Source: Babylonia areolata (taxonomy: Eukaryota; Mollusca; Gastropoda; Neogastropoda; Buccinidae). Taken from it: a stretch of 64,000 bases of DNA. The DNA lies in the NCBI RefSeq assembly GCF_041734735.1, contig NC_134903.1, positions 3,061,727-3,125,726 on the forward strand, read 5' to 3'. Position numbers and translations under genes: made by a program. Every line of letters starts with the position of its first letter. Positions within the stretch are counted from its first letter, which is position 1. Positions 1 to 14,756 of this stretch are shown one piece after another. Below the pieces are notes generated by a model. The model made no database searches, was not told the DNA's origin, and saw only the letters and a program-made list of their open reading frames with translations.

Positions 1-246
1 CTGATGCAAACTAGGCCTATCAGTTTGAGCTTCCCGACCGTGTGTATTGGAACACACGCGTCTGAAAATGGGAGCTGGAAAAATGCATACCAGCACTATG
101 AAAGAAAAGGGTTTTTGATCGACACATTATTTACACGCCAGAATGGAACGCGGACGGGAAAGTCAGTTTGGGGTTACTTTTGGCACACTTTGATTAGAGA
201 GTCCGTCTTTTTTTCCATAGTGGAAGCAGATTAGAATGGAAATAAT

Positions 247-284
<38 letters not shown>

Positions 285-918
285 ACACTGTAACTCCTGC
301 CCACCTCTCATCTGCTTCCCCCTTACCCCAACTCCATACACACTTTTGAAAATCAAGGATGTATTTGACTTACTGCCCTTGTCTTCTTGTTGGATCATTT
401 ATCATGTATTCATGTCAGGCAGAATTTATTTCAAAGAAATATTCTAATGCAGCCCCAGTGCTTTTACAGTTATTCAGTGCTTTAATTTAAAAAATAAAAC
501 TCCAACAATGTGTATTTAATCAAACAAGTAATGCAAAATAATAATTTGAAGAAAATTCTATTATTTTCTAAGGCTTTGCTCAGTGTGCTATTTATTAACA
601 TTTGAAGAAAAAAAAATGAAATCTATTCTCAGTCTGAGTCAGGTCAGTAGCATCAACTGCAGCACTGTTTGCATAGACTGTGACATAGACTTAATGCTGT
701 TATATGTTGTCATCATCACCAATAGTTTACTGTACACTTAAGACACAGGAAAACATGTAATACGTGGACCAGGAATATGTGAAATACGTGGCCTTGCTGG
801 ATTGGTTTGTCACAGCAGGTTTCGAAATAGCCACTCATCGGATTGGTGGTTTCAGTTTCAGGATTGGTGGACAAGTGGAAATGCACTCTTTACTTGCCTG
901 TAGGGCAACCTTCTTTCT

Positions 919-951
<33 letters not shown>

Positions 952-1084
952 CTATTGTGTTGGTGAAAGGGTGACAGAGCAGTCAGCTTGACATGGTGTT
1001 GATTCCAATGTGAAAACATGTATGTATACTATAAAAATGAGGTAGTTTAAAATGCTGTGTGAAAGAAACAGGGTCTGTTTATTT
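1..1084. other. Intron 1 / 5' part of WRAP73, no gene seen
   Basis: AT-rich unique-looking sequence with a (GT)n microsatellite at about 254-284 and a poly-T stretch near 911-950. I looked for the first coding exon of WRAP73 (in human [20 protein letters not shown]) on the + strand and did not find it, so exon 1 probably lies left of the window. The short open frame at 4-234 shows no recognisable motif and is not called. Confidence 0.6.
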
Positions 1085-2773
1085 TGTGTTATGTTGGCCA
1101 GGCCTTGTGTCAAAGTGTTATAGCCTGTTGATGAGTTGGGTTGTGCCAGCCAAGCCTTATGTCAAAGAGACATGAAGTGTTGATGTGTTGTGTTGACCAG
1201 GCCTTGTGTCAAAGAGACATAAGGTGTTGATGTGTTGTCCAGGCCTTGTGTCAAAGAGACGTGGAGTGTTGATGTGTTGTGTTGTCCAGGCCTTGTGTCA
1301 AATCGACAGACACAGAGAGTGTTGTTGTGTTGTGTTGTCCAGGCCTTGTGTCAAAGAGACGTGAAATGTTGATGTGTTGTGTTGGTCAGGCCTTGTGTCA
1401 AATAGATGTGGAGTGTTGATGTGTTGTGTTGTCCAGGCCCTGTGTCAAATCGACAGACACAGAGTGTTGATGTGTTGTGTTGTCCAGGCCTGGTGTCAAA
1501 GAGACATGGAGTGTTGATGTGTTGTGTTGGTCAGGCCTTGTGTTAAAGAGACATAGAGTATTGATGTGTTGTGTTGGTCAGGCCTTGTGTCAAATAGACG
1601 TGGAGTGTTGCTGTGTTGTGTTGGTCAGGCCTTGTGTCAAATAGACGTGGTGTGTTGATGTGTTGTGTTGTCCAGGCCTTGTGTCAAAGAGAAGTGGAGT
1701 ATTGATGTGTTGTGTTGGTCAGGCCTTGTGTCAAATAGACCAGGAGTATTGATGTGTTGTGTTGGTCAGGCCTTGTGTCAAATAGACGTGGTGTGTTGAT
1801 GTGTTGTGTTGCTCAGGCCTTGTGTCAAATAGATGTGGAGTGTTGATGTGTTGTGTTGCTCAGGCCTTGTGTCAAATAGACGTGGAGTGTTGATGTGTTG
1901 TGTTGGTCAGGCCTTGTGTCAAATAGACGTGGAGTGTTGATGTGTTGTGTTGCTCAGGCCTTGTGTCAAATAGACGTGGAGTGTTGATGTGTTGTGTTGG
2001 TCAGGCCTTGTGTCAAATAGACGTGGAGTGTTGATGTGTTGTGTTGCTCAGGCCTTGTGTTGAAGAGACGTGGAGTGTTGATGTGTTGTGTTGCTCAGGC
2101 CTTGTGTCAAATAGACGTGGAGTGTTGATGTGTTGTGTTGGTCAGGCCTTGTGTCAAATAGACGTGGAGTGTTGATGTGTTGTGTTGCTCAGGCCTTGTG
2201 TTGAAGAGACGTGGAGTGTTGATGTGTTGTGTTGGTCAGGCCTTGTGTCAAATAGACGTGGAGTGTTGATGTGTTGTGTTGGTCAGGCCTTGTGTCAAAT
2301 AGACGTGGAGTGTTGATGTGTTGTGTTGGTCAGGCCTTGTGTCAAATAGACGTGGAGTGTTGATGTGTTGTGTTGGTCAGGCCTTGTGTCAAATAGACGT
2401 GGAGTGTTGATGTGTTGTGTTGGTCAGGCCTTGTGTTGAAGAGACATGGAGTGTTGATGTGTTGTGTTGCTCAGGCCTTGTGTCAAATAGACGTGGAGTA
2501 TTGATGTGTTGTGTTGGTCAGGCCTTGTGTTGAAGAGACGTGGACTGATGATGTGTTGTGTTGCTCAGAGTTTGTGTCAGAGTGCAGGGGTGTTGATGTG
2601 TTGTATTGTGTTGGCCAAGCCTTGTGTCAAAAAGACATGGTGTGTTGATGTGTTGTGTTAGCCAGTCCTCTTGTGAAAGAGACATGGAGCGGAGTTGTGT
2701 TGGTCAGGCCTTGTGTCAGAGAGAGACATGGAGTGTTAATGTGTTGTATTGGGCTGGGCAGGCTTTGTGTCAG
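1085..2773 (+). repeat. 47-bp minisatellite carrying WRAP73 exon 2 acceptor-like sequence
   Basis: About 36 imperfect copies of a 47-bp unit whose core reads TCAGGCCTTGTGTCAAATAG followed by a TGTTGTGTTG-rich half. Each unit holds CAG followed by GCCTTGTGT, which resembles the true exon 2 junction at 3,597-3,608 (CCAG then GCCTCGTGT). The copies keep the AG. The period is not a multiple of three and the copies differ by scattered substitutions, so this is the older block. It is separated from the younger 54-bp block (3,139-3,599) by an inserted SINE. Confidence 0.9.
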
Positions 2774-3138
2774 AGTGGTTTGGTGGCATTGTGGTAATGC
2801 ATCTGCCTAGGAAGCATTAGAATCAGAGGGCAGAGACTTAAGTGGTGGTCTAGATGCTAGTCACTCAGATGAGACAATAAACCAAAGTCCCATGTGTAGC
2901 ATACACTTAGCACACATAAAAAAACTCATGGCAACAGAAAGGTTGTCCTCATCAAAATCCTGTAGAAAAATATCCACTTCAATTGGAAAACAAATACACT
3001 TGTAATTGCATGCAGAAAAAAGAAAAAATGGTGGAGCTGCACTGTTGCAGTGCACTCACCCTAGGGAAGAGCAGCCTGAATTTCATGCGGAGGAATCTGT
3101 TGTGGCAAAAGAGTTAAATGCATATCATACAATACAAA
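2774..3138 (+). mobile_element. tRNA-derived SINE, type B, inserted in the exon 2 array
   Basis: The same element as 31,488-31,888: a tRNA-like head (GGTAATGCATCTGCCTAGGA), then the shared body (CTAGTCACTCAGATGAGACA, ATAAACCAAAGTCCC), ending in an A-rich tail. It is diverged and its B box is poor. It splits the exon 2 minisatellite into two blocks, so it inserted after the array existed, or the array grew on both sides of it. Confidence 0.8.
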
Positions 3139-3599
3139 ACATGGAGTGTTGATGTGTTTTGTTAGCCAGGCCTTATGTCAAAGGGGCATGGAGTGATGTG
3201 TTGTCATGTGTTGTGTTGGCCAGGCCTTGTGTCAAAGGGGCATGGAGTGATGTGTTGTCATGTGTTGTGTTGGCCAGGCCTTGTGTCAAAGGGGCATGGA
3301 GTGATGTGTTGTCATGTGTTGTGTTGGCCAGGCCTTGTGTCAAAGGGGCATGGAGTGATGTGTTGTCATGTGTTGTGTTGGCCAGGCCTTGTGTCAAAGG
3401 GGCATGGAGTGATGTGTTGTCATGTGTTGTGTTGGCCAGGCCTTGTGTCAAAGGGGCATGGAGTGATGTGTTGTCATGTGTTGTGTTGGCCAGGCCTTGT
3501 GTCAAAGAAACATGGATGGAGTGATGTGTTGTGTTGGCCAGGCCTTGTGTCAAAGAGACATGGATGGAGAGATGTGTTGTCATGTGTTGTGTTTTCCAG
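3139..3599 (+). repeat. 54-bp minisatellite ending at WRAP73 exon 2 acceptor
   Basis: Seven to eight copies of a 54-bp unit (GGCCAGGCCTTGTGTCAAAG, then GGGCATGGAGTGATG and a TGTTGTCATGTGTTGTG stretch). The final unit runs straight into the true acceptor, sharing ATGTGTTGTCATGTGTTGTG and then TTTTCCAG versus TTGGCCAG. Because 54 is a multiple of three, long open frames appear on both strands; these are artefacts of the repeat. In the WRAP73 frame a decoy reads A-L-C-Q-R-G-M-E-stop. Confidence 0.92.
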
Positions 3600-3695
3600 G
3601 CCTCGTGTGTAGACTACCGACTGGTGGTGAGGGATGTGGACACCTTGCAGATTCAGCAGCTCTTCTCCTGTCAGGATGCCATTCAGTACATGGAG
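3600..3695 (+). CDS. WRAP73: WRAP73 exon 2
   Basis: Acceptor TGTTTTCCAG, donor GTAAGG, 32 codons, phase 0 at both ends. It encodes [18 protein letters not shown] and onward to QDAIQYME, matching human residues from Ala24. The acceptor is the last unit of the upstream minisatellite. Confidence 0.95.
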
Positions 3696-4932
3696 GTAAG
3701 GCAACGTATGATCGTTAAACTAGAATATAAATATGTTTTACTTTGGAAGTGAAACAGGTACATATATACAAAGAAATTAGAGAAGATATTATAAACAAAA
3801 TGAAGCTTTTAAAGATACCTTTGAAGCTCATACTGGAAGACCATTTTGTGGGAATGTTTACTGTTCAGATAATTTGTTTACAACTGTTGTCAGAAATGAT
3901 GTCACACAGAGAAATAGCTCAGTTCCTTCTTATTGGTGATTGACTTTGTCAGTTTGTGTGTGAGGGGTAGGATGGGGGGGGGGGGGCATACTTGTATGCT
4001 AGTGGTGTATTATGAACCTTGTTAAGGCTTAACTGACAATAAAGATTGATTCTGATTTGATTTGTACATGTATCATATGCAGCTGTGCTGACATGGTCAA
4101 AAACTTTTCGCTTCACAAAATGCAAAAATAACGCATAAAAACTGAGCCAAAACAAGCTGAGATATTGCTTCAAACACATGACAGTGCAGTCGCCATTTGC
4201 AAAGAAGTAAGCGTACTCACGTTACTGGCTGGGCTGTTAACAATGCAGTTACCCCTAAACTGCAGGCACATCTGTGGCCAGGAATGAGAGTCTTAAACAT
4301 CTCGGAGGTCCCAGGATCTCCTTTGCTCAAATCCCCGGGAGTCCCAGAGTACCTCAGTACATGAAGAGGGTCACTCCAAAGGTGCACATTCTAATCAAAT
4401 TTGCATTGCTGCACACATACAAGGTCAGGCATACCTTCTGACGATAATCGTCTTGATTTCTAGGCTGAGAAGTGGCCAAGAGAAACAACTCTTCTTTGTA
4501 CATGTAGTAGACAATCCTAGCATCAGACTGAAACTCCAGTAAGTGATTTTCATTCTTTTTATTTGTTTGTTCCGGATTTTTAGGAAGTCACAGGGACCCG
4601 CTCAGTGAACATGCAGTGTGTCTCTTCCTTTTTCAGTGTCAGGGATTCCTGTTTGTGTGTTGTCATATGCCCTGGTATTTTCTGTGTCTTTTACTGACTT
4701 CAGTTTAGGTTTTTCTGTTGCTGAGGTCCATGGTGGTATGTTGTTAGGTGTGAATCTTGGGGCGTGTTCCATGGGTGGCCGTTATGTGTGTTGTAATGAT
4801 TTACCTGCAGACACGTAAATCTCACACATGATACCCCCTCACTCCCTACCCCCCACACCCCTCACATACATACACACACACTCTTGCATGCACACATATC
4901 ACACACATACTCACACTGGCATGCACACATAT

Positions 4933-4976
<44 letters not shown>

Positions 4977-5467
4977 ACACCACACCACACTACACCAGCC
5001 ACACCTTCTGTACAATTTGTATTTATGTAAAGGAACACGTTATTACCTCTGGTAGTGTGTTGTGTTTTCCAGTGGTCACCAGACTCCCTGTTCATACTGT
5101 GCGGCATGTACAAGCGAGGAATTGTACAGGTAAGACATACTGTTTGTGGGAAGTACATGTGTACTGTGTGTGTGACAAGAGAAGTGAGAGTGTGCTTATG
5201 AGTGTGTGTGTTGATGTGTGTGTGTGCATGCGTCAGCACATGCGTACGAATGAGGAAGAGAGAGGATGTGTGTTTGTCACTGTGTGTGTATGTGTGTGTG
5301 TATGCATGTATGTGTGTGCATGGGTACATATAAGAAGAAAGAGGCTGAGAGAGAGTGTGTATAAAAATGCCCACACTTGTTCATACACAGCATAAGGCAT
5401 GCAAACAACAAGAAACCAACAAATGCCTGCGCAGCAGAAAACCTACAAACATACTCATGCACACACG

Positions 5468-5498
<31 letters not shown>

Positions 5499-8400
5499 GC
5501 GCGCGTGTGTAACACACACACACACACGTAACACACACACACACACACAGATGGGCGCAATAGCCAAGTGATAAAAGCGTTGGACTTTCAGTCTGAGGGT
5601 CCCGGGTTCAAATCTCGGTAGGTGGGTAAAGGGTGGAGATTTTTCCAATCTCCCAGGTCAATATATGTGCAGACCTGCTAGTGCCTGAACCCCCTTCGTG
5701 TGTATACGCACGCAGTATATCAAATATGCAAGTTGAAGATCATGTTTTCCATGTCAGCATTTGGTGGGTTATGGAAACAAGAACATACCCAGCATGCACA
5801 GAGTATGGGTGCCTACATGGCAGGGGTAAATAAACAAAACAGTCATACACGTAAAAAATGTTACATGTCTGTCTGAGTGTGTATGTGTGCGTGCCTGAAA
5901 TCTGAATGACACAGGGAACGAATGATGAGCGCCCAATGGCAGCTGTCAGTCGGCTCGACACGGGTAGGCAGCCTGTTGTGCAAATGACCCCGTGTTTGTA
6001 AAGCGCTTAGAGCTAGGTCTCAAACCTAGGATAGGCACTAAATCATATCCATATGATATCATATATCATATCATATACACTGTGGGTGTGGAGAGTGGGT
6101 ATGGGGACAGACTTGGGTCAGGTGGAAATTTAGAGAGGATTGAGAAAAAAGGAAGCAAAGGTGTAATGGTGGGGTTCTGCAAGGTGGAGGATTAGTCCTT
6201 GGGGCAGTGAATTCATATCCACTGGGTCCTAAGCTCTGCATAGAAAGGCGAGGCCCAGTCCTCTCCATCCGCCTGTTAACCTTCCCCAACTGGTCAGGTA
6301 CCCATACACACCTGGGTGGAGTAAGGAAAATTAGGCGGAGGTGCCTTTTCCAAAGACAGTGCCATACCAGAATGGGGCCTATAACCCTGATCACTGGTGA
6401 ACACTGTACCAGAAGTCCAACACCCAACCATTTCTGCCACGGTGCTCCCCAGTACAGCAGGAGCAATGTGAAATCTAACTCTTCAATACCGGTCCTGACT
6501 CCAATCCAGCACTTACGTTGTTTTTTTTTGCTGCCCCATCATTTGCACAGTTTCAGTTGGCATTACTCCCACGCTGCTCATTCCGAGTCCCCTATACACG
6601 TCCACACCCAGGCTCATCTGTCACAGTCCCAGTGTCGGCAGTCCACAGGGAACCGTTGATGTTAGGTCGCCAGGAGGCCACACACCAGATGAGACCCTGC
6701 ACTGCTGCTGAGTCACTTTGGTGGTGTTTGGTAGTGCCTGTTCTGATTTAACGTACTTAAGACACCACCTACTAAGCCCTCTGCTGATGACAATAATAGC
6801 CTAGTTGCGGAGCCAGACTGAGTGAGCGCTTCTTCCTGAGAGTGTGGAGATTGCCACCACATCCCTCCAGTGGCGGTCCTCCATAAACACTGAAGACCTC
6901 GACGAGACTCACCCCAAGTGCCCCCCCACACACAATCCAGCGCTTTGTTTCAGGTGTGGTCGCTAGAAAACCCGGAATGGCACTGCAAGATAGACGAGGG
7001 GTCGGCGGGACTGAAGGCTGTGAGATGGTCGCCTGACAGTCGTCACGTCCTGACCACTGCAGATTTCCATGTAGGTTGTGTTGGACAGTGTGTTCACTGT
7101 AGGTGTGCTGTTTTTGTGCACTTGTATAATTTGTGTGTGTTGTTTTGAGTATGTGGTATTAAATGTGTGTTTGTGTGTGGTTTTTGTGATTTATGAGTGT
7201 GTGTTCAAAAGTGTGTGAGCGTATGTTGCTTTTGCAGGTGTGATTGTGTGCGTGTTTATTGCTTTTGTGGGATGTGTGGGTGTGTGTTGTTTTTGCTGAT
7301 GGAATGTATGTGTAGGTGGTATATTTTTGCTTGTGGGATGTTTGTGTTTTCTTGTATATGTGTGTGTATGTGTGTGTTTGTTTGGTTTGCTGGTGAAATG
7401 TGTATGTGTTTTTGTGTTTATTATGTGTGAGTGTGCTGTTTTTGATAATGGGTTGTGTTCATGTGCTTTCTTGCAAGTGTTTTTTGTTTTTTTTTTTATA
7501 GTCAGCGTAGCAGGGTGTGTGAGCATGTGCTCTCGTTTGTGCTGTTTTTGATTGTTTTACATGGAAAGGTGTTCACTGTGGGTATTTTTATTTTGCTGGT
7601 GTGGTGTTTGAGCAGACGTACCTACAATCCCGGTTTTTCCCTGTTTGCTCTGGTATTTTGATATATTCTGGATTTATTATTTTTAGCCTGAAGTACTGGG
7701 GTCAGCATATCTGCTTTGAGTGGATTTTTAGTTTTACATGTATGTGACTGACTTTTACCACAGCGATTAACCATCCTATGGTGGGTTTTGTATTGTTTTA
7801 GTGGTGTAGGGTGTGCTTGTGCTTGTATTTCCATGACCAACAAAATTAATTCAGTACAGTACAGTACATACAATACAATAAAATGCAGTGCAGTGCAGTG
7901 CAATACAATAGAATTTATATGTATTTTTCACTTTATTATCCGGAAAAAATTTATGTCTGGTCATACATGTACATGAGAATCACATTAATGCAATCATAAA
8001 ATTAAGAATTAACGCTGATACTGGCATAAAGTGATAAACACACACTGGCAGTCACTGAGATGTGGTTATGTGTGTGTGTGTTGAACCTAAGCAGAAATCT
8101 GTGTGTAAGAGTGTGTGTGTTTCAATTTACCCGTGTAGAGGTGCAGATTGTCATCATTATTCTCTGCCTCCTCCGCATCTGCATATAGATCTCTCTTTCA
8201 TCCCTCTCCTCTCTCTCTCTCTCTCTGAAAGGCAAAATGGCTGAATGGACAAGAAACTCTCTGTCTCTGTCTCTGTCTCTGTCTCTATGTGTTCACTTTC
8301 CCCATTCACAGACAAGTGTTGAAACCACTACATACCCATGATACTGTGAGAAAAATGGCATGTGTGTGTCACTTTGTTTTGGTAGTTTTCGTTCAGACTG

Positions 8401-8609
8401 ATCACTGATACTTTGCCAGCACTGTACCACTGTACTCTCTCTCTCTCTCTCTTGGAGATAACTGGCCTAATTGCTGTTTCAAAGGTCAGGTTGTTTGCGT
8501 GCAAGGTATCACAGTGATAAAGCACCAGTGAGTGATTAGGAAAAAAAATGATTCAATTGCTCTCGCTCTGAAAGGCAAGTTTTTTGTGTGGGAGAGAGGG
8601 GTAGGTGGA

Positions 8610-8698
<89 letters not shown>

Positions 8699-9343
8699 GT
8701 AAGAACTTGCGTACAGGCACAAGGTTAGAATTATTCCCGTCCTCTTCTCTGACCTTAATTTATGAAGAATTGGGTTGTGTGTTTTTGAGTGTGTGTTGGT
8801 GAGTGAAAGGGGAGATGCACTGTGACCTGTTCTTTTCTGTGTGTGTGTGTGTGTGTTTGCACGTGTGTGGAGGGAAGTGTGTGTTGAACTTAAAGGAGAA
8901 AAGACTGAACCAAGATTACAAGCAAGGTCTTCGTTTATCCCATTTTCTGGAAATTTTATGAGCATGCAGCATAGAGAGATGTGCCAGCATAGAAAGCATT
9001 TATGTGTGTGAAACACATTCCAAGCTATGTTCACAGAGAGAGGGAGGGTGTTGTGGGGGGGGGGGGGGGGGGGGGCATTTCAGCCAGTAAACAGAGTAGA
9101 GTGGAGTGAAATTTGCTTTGAGTACAGTCGAACAAAATGTGTCAGCAATGAAAAAAAAAAAAAGATTCATGTTTGTGAAACACATTTTCAGCAGTTAAAT
9201 GTGGTATGGTGTGTGTGATAGTGACAGAGATAGACATATGGACAGACAGATAAACAGATTATATGGATGAATATCAGATTCCAGGGAATTGTCTGTGGTA
9301 GCCCTGATCATATTAATCCTGGAAATTCGGACTCCATTTGCCT

Positions 9344-9430
<87 letters not shown>

Positions 9431-10064
9431 GCTTCCTCCCTGGCTGGAGAAACCTTCACTGGTCCATTTGCATCCTGCCTGGTGCCTCTCTGCTTATCTC
9501 ACTTTGGCAGCACACTTCCTTCTTTCCTTCCTTCCTTCCCTCCCTCCTTCTCAGTACACAATAAAGATACTTCCTTTTTGCCGTTCTTGTCCTGTCTTTT
9601 CTTTTCTTCCTTGTTCCTCGTCCCATCCGTGACAGGCTTCTGCTTCCTGCTCTGTTCTTACCACTCACTACAGATTTGATCAGAAACTTGGTAGAGTGGA
9701 TGTGTGGGCTGGTGTATGTGTGTGTGTGTGTGTGTGGAGGGGGTGGGGTGTGGGGGACACACAGGGGGTTGAGAAAGGGATGAAGACGTGTGTATTTCAG
9801 GAAACCCTACATGGGGCCACATGAAAATGTGACAGTAATTAAGAAAGTATAAGGAGGAAGAACAGAGTTGGAGGTGTGGGTTTCGGATTCGGATGGTTTA
9901 TTCAAAAAAAGGCCATGGCCCCTATTGAAGGGGTATTGAGGTGTTGGGTGGGGTGGGTATTGGAGGTGTGGGGTGGGGTGAAAAGGAGATTGGAGGATGA
10001 CCAAAGAGCCTGTGTGTTCTTGACACATGCACATACGCACGCACACGCATGCACACACACACAA

Positions 10065-10096
<32 letters not shown>

Positions 10097-10097
10097 G

Positions 10098-10133
<36 letters not shown>

Positions 10134-13100
10134 CGCACAGTGACACACACACACACACACACATATGCACGCACGCACACACTAACGCACAGTCACACAC
10201 ACACATATGCACGTCACACACACATATGCACGCACACACATACACACTAACGCACAGTGACACACACACACACATATGCACGCACACACACACTAACGCA
10301 CAGTCACACACACACACATATGCACGCACACACACATATGCACGCACACACTAACGCACAGTGACACACACACACACATATGCACGCACACACACACACA
10401 CACACACATCTTGTCATCCTCTTTGCCTTTCCAACCTTCCTCACTGCTGCCTCTTTCCCTTAAACAGTCAGGGGCCTGGCAGTTCTGGGCCTTGCTCCGT
10501 GGCAGGTTTTGATTGGCCCCTGCCCCTTGCTCTGTGGGCTTTGATTGGTTCTCTCCCTCTCTCTCTACCCGCCCCTTCCGGAATGGAGCACTCGAGTGTA
10601 GTGTTTTAAACTGCGTTGTTGTTGCTGTGGGGAGCAGAGCGTAGTGTGGGTGCTCATCCCTGTGTGATTGTATGCAGGGGTAGTGGCTCCAAGGAGGCAA
10701 AGGTATGTTGAGCAGTGTGAGAGTTAGTTTCCCGTCCTGTTGGGTGTTTCCCTCTCTTTTTTCTTATGTGTGTGTGTGTTGTGGACACATACTCTGTCAG
10801 TCTCTTTCTGTGTGTGTGTGGTGGAAGGCCCGTGGAAACCGACTGGTGGAAGACAGTGATTGCTGTTGGTGTGTGTGTATATAAGTTTACTAGGTACATT
10901 TTGGAGTGTATATATATATATGTGTGTGTGTTACTTTGATATAATATGTACAATGTTATGTGTCTTGTAAAGCACTTGGAGCTTTTTTTTTGGATAAAGT
11001 GCAATATGATGAATATTCATTATTATTATTATTATTGACAGAGTTGGAAAATGTGAAAGAACATTTTATTAAAAGAAAGGAATTGCGGTTTTACTTTTAG
11101 CCAGTCTTTAATGTTTGATGTACATCTGAAGACTGAAGTCAGCAGAAGTGATTGTTGTTGATTTATTCAGTTGGAAAGTGTGAGAAATGTTGTATAAAGA
11201 AAGAAAGAAATAGTTTTAGGCTTTACTGAACATGTGAAGTAATTAGTTGAAGTATGTACATCTGAAGTCTGTCATGAATGGTGAACAAGACAGTGATTGA
11301 ACATTATTAAGTTGGAAAATTTTACTGTAAATATTTTTAAAACAAAGGAATTATCTTTCTTTGTATTTAGCATTTATTGTGTTTGTGTGTGTGTAACTGT
11401 TTTTAGAAATGCCTAAGCCCTATTTAGAGAAAAGGTGCTTTAGAAATGCCTAAGCCCTATTTAGAGAAAAGGTGCTTTTTTAAATTTGCATTCTTGTTAA
11501 CGTTACAATGTTCAGTAAATATTTGAAGTCTGGACAGATATATTTTTTGTAAAATACCATATGATTTATAAACTGTTCAAAGTACCCACCCCCTGCTTTT
11601 CCTTCACCTCCTCCGCCTCCCTCACTGCCTTCTCTTGATAATGGGGTTGCTGGTGATGGCTTGGGAGTAGACAAAATATTTGCAGGTTATCTGTTTGAGC
11701 ATAGCACACTGTTGGCTGAGGAGTCTGACTGGAGGTCGGCAGATTTTCTTTTTTGGGGTTGCCTAAATATAAACTGCACAGGACACAACTGTGAAAGCCA
11801 ACTTTTTTAAACCCGCTCAGTGCCTCTAAGCCGTGAGCTGATGTCCTACAGACTGTTACCATAGTGCCTGCAAGACGTCCACTGATGTCCTGCATCTATT
11901 CCAATTTTTTTCTTCATCAGGGTTTGGTTCAGTGAACACAAGCAGAATGGTTATTTTGATGTGTCAGGGTTATGAAAGATGAGATTTGAATGAGCATACG
12001 TCAGGTAGAAGACCCCGTTCTTCTCGATAATGATTTACTTAGTGGAGCTCATGGAATAGGGTTTGCCTTATTTGCAAAAACGGCGTTGGAACCTTCGACA
12101 AGCAGAGATAGTAGTCCCAGTTAGTGAACTTAAATGACTTTGCAGGCTGTTCAGATGATTCTAGATAAGTGTGATAATGATGGGCATGCATCACCCTTAT
12201 CTGATGATTCATTAGAACTTGAAGGTGGTGACAAGACAGTGACAAAACTGTTAGCCCAGCATTTGATGCTGTTAGTCATTTTATTGAACTTTGAAGCAGA
12301 CAGATTTTATGACTGTGACTGGCAGTGAAGGCAGTGTATATGTGTCAAAAGCGAGGAGGCAGGGGGCTGGGGGGTGCAGGCGGGATGAGAGGCGTGGTGT
12401 AAAACAATAGGTTGTCTGTCAGAGGGTGGTGTAAAACAATAGTAGGTTGTCTGTCAGAGGGTGGTGTAAAACAATAGGTTGTCTGTCAGAGGGCATGGCT
12501 GTGGACTGAGCAACACCATTGTTCTCACTGATTATTTCCGCATGTTGGACAGCGGCCTACAAGTACAATCCATGATTTTCTCCAAACCCAAAGTTGAAAA
12601 TGCAAAAGATGGGAAACACTTGATAGATTTATTTTTCATACTTTTTGTCACTGATCTGGTGGTGGACTTGTTTGCAGAGGAAACAAATCAGTATGCACAG
12701 CAAACAGTTTTATCTAAACTTTGAAATGGCTGAATAGTTATTTGCAGTCAAATTAATTATGAAGCAAGCTCAGAGTCAGAATCCTCATTTATTTTCTGTT
12801 ACAGTAACAGATTCACTTTCTTTGTATGTTTCTGTTTCTCCTATAGTTTTTGAGCAAGAATTTTTTGTTACCCCTGAATCCTTGAAATTCCCTGGCCCTA
12901 GCATGAGGGGAGGGGTAGGGGGGTGGGTGGGGGGGGAGGGCACCTTTTACAAAATTCTCTGGAACTGAATGTGCGTTAGACATGGGGGAAACTGTACAGA
13001 GAACAGAAAATGTGAGAGTTGCAGCCTGCTAGGAACACAGAGATTTGGGCAAAGTGCCAGCTTAACTTCAGGGTGAGTTTTTTGTTTGTTTGTTTTTTGT

Positions 13101-13485
13101 TGGTTTTTTTTTGTTCGTTTTTGTTTGTTTGTTTTTTAAATCAGAAAGAATGTACCACATTTCTGCCCAGCAGGGTAATACATAGCATTTGCTGTCGGGG
13201 GGGGGGGGGGGGGGGGGATGGAGTGGAGGAGGAGGAGCAAGGGTGAGAAGAGGGTGGGAGAGGGAGCTGAAGTTGGCTTGTCGCCATAGACTTGCATCTG
13301 GGCGGCGTGTGTGCTGGTCTGTAAGGGAATGGGGGTGAGGACATGGAATGTTGGTGTTTGTGTGATGTGTGTAAAGAAGAGACTGTGAAGGAGAGAGTAA
13401 CAAGATAAGAGACTAGGCACATGTACACATAAAAATGTGTGAACTCTCTCTCTCTCTCTTTTTCTACTCCTCTCTCTCTCTCTCT

Positions 13486-13520
<35 letters not shown>

Positions 13521-13988
13521 CACACACACACACAATCTTACAATGTGTATGCATGCAACACAACTTTGAGAAATGTTTCTGTTGTTTGTTTGTTTTCAGT
13601 TGCGGATCACAGTATGGTCCTTGACGAACAAGTCTGTATCGTACATCAGACATCCCAAGAAATGTGAAAAAGGTAAGGTATGTGTGGAGGATTTTGTTTG
13701 TCTGTTGCTTTTTATTTTTTTAAATTTTTTTATAGCTTTCTCTGCTGCTGATTTACAAGCTGAGAATGACGGATGGGCAGATGTATGATATGATTATGAT
13801 GATGACAGAACAAAGAGGTATATTGTGTGTGTGTTAAGGAGTGGACTTCACCAAGGATGGGAAGTACATGGCCCTGGCAGAGAGGCGGGACTGTAAGGAC
13901 TACGTCAGCATCTTTTCCTGTGATGGCTGGTCCCTGGTCAAGGTACTTAACGGTCTTCCTGTTCTCTCTCTCTCTCCCTCTGTCTCTC

Positions 13989-14019
<31 letters not shown>

Positions 14020-14086
14020 ACCTCTCTCTCTCTACCTCTCTCTCTCTCTCTTCAGAGCTTAACTGCTGAATGGACAATAAAATATC

Positions 14087-14129
<43 letters not shown>

Positions 14130-14722
14130 ACAGAGCTTAACTGCTGAATGGACAATAAAATTTGTTCTCTCTCTTTTGTCTCTGTCTCTGTCTCTGTCTC
14201 TCTCTCTACAGAGCTTAGCTGCTGAATGGACAATGAAATACTTTTCCTTCCTGATCTGTTAATTGTGTGAGCATAATGATATTAAAAAAAAAAATCCTGT
14301 GTGCCTGTATACATGCTCTTGTACTTGATTTGTATGATTTTTGTTTTACAATGCTGTACAATGAAGGCATAAAAAAAAATGAAATAAAATAAATGAATGA
14401 TTAAATGAATGAGTAAAACTGCAAGAATCATTCTTTTATGATAAGACTGCATCAGATTCAAAGATTCAAAAAACAAAAAACAAAAACAAAAAAACTTGAA
14501 AATTTGGAGATTTGTCCCTTTATAAGATAAAGCGGTGTCTGTATGTTTCCCATGATGTGTGGGGTGCAAGAGGGTGATGAAGGTGGTCTGCCTGGCATAT
14601 GGGTGGCAGCTGGTGTGGAATTGTTTGTAGCGTGGTGTGCGTGTCATAACATGTGTCACTCACACACGTCACTCACACGTGTCACTTGGCAAGAGGGTTA
14701 CTCATCCTTCCTGCTATCAGAG

Positions 14723-14756
<34 letters not shown>

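Noticed and set aside
4-234. 76-codon open frame at the left edge as WRAP73 exon 1
   Set aside because: No similarity to the WRAP73 N-terminus and no donor in the right phase.
5041-5072. Duplicated acceptor for exon 3
   Set aside because: It shares 16 intron bases with the exon 2 acceptor (GTGTTGTGTTTTCCAG), but there is no tandem copy with exon 3 sequence, so I did not count it.
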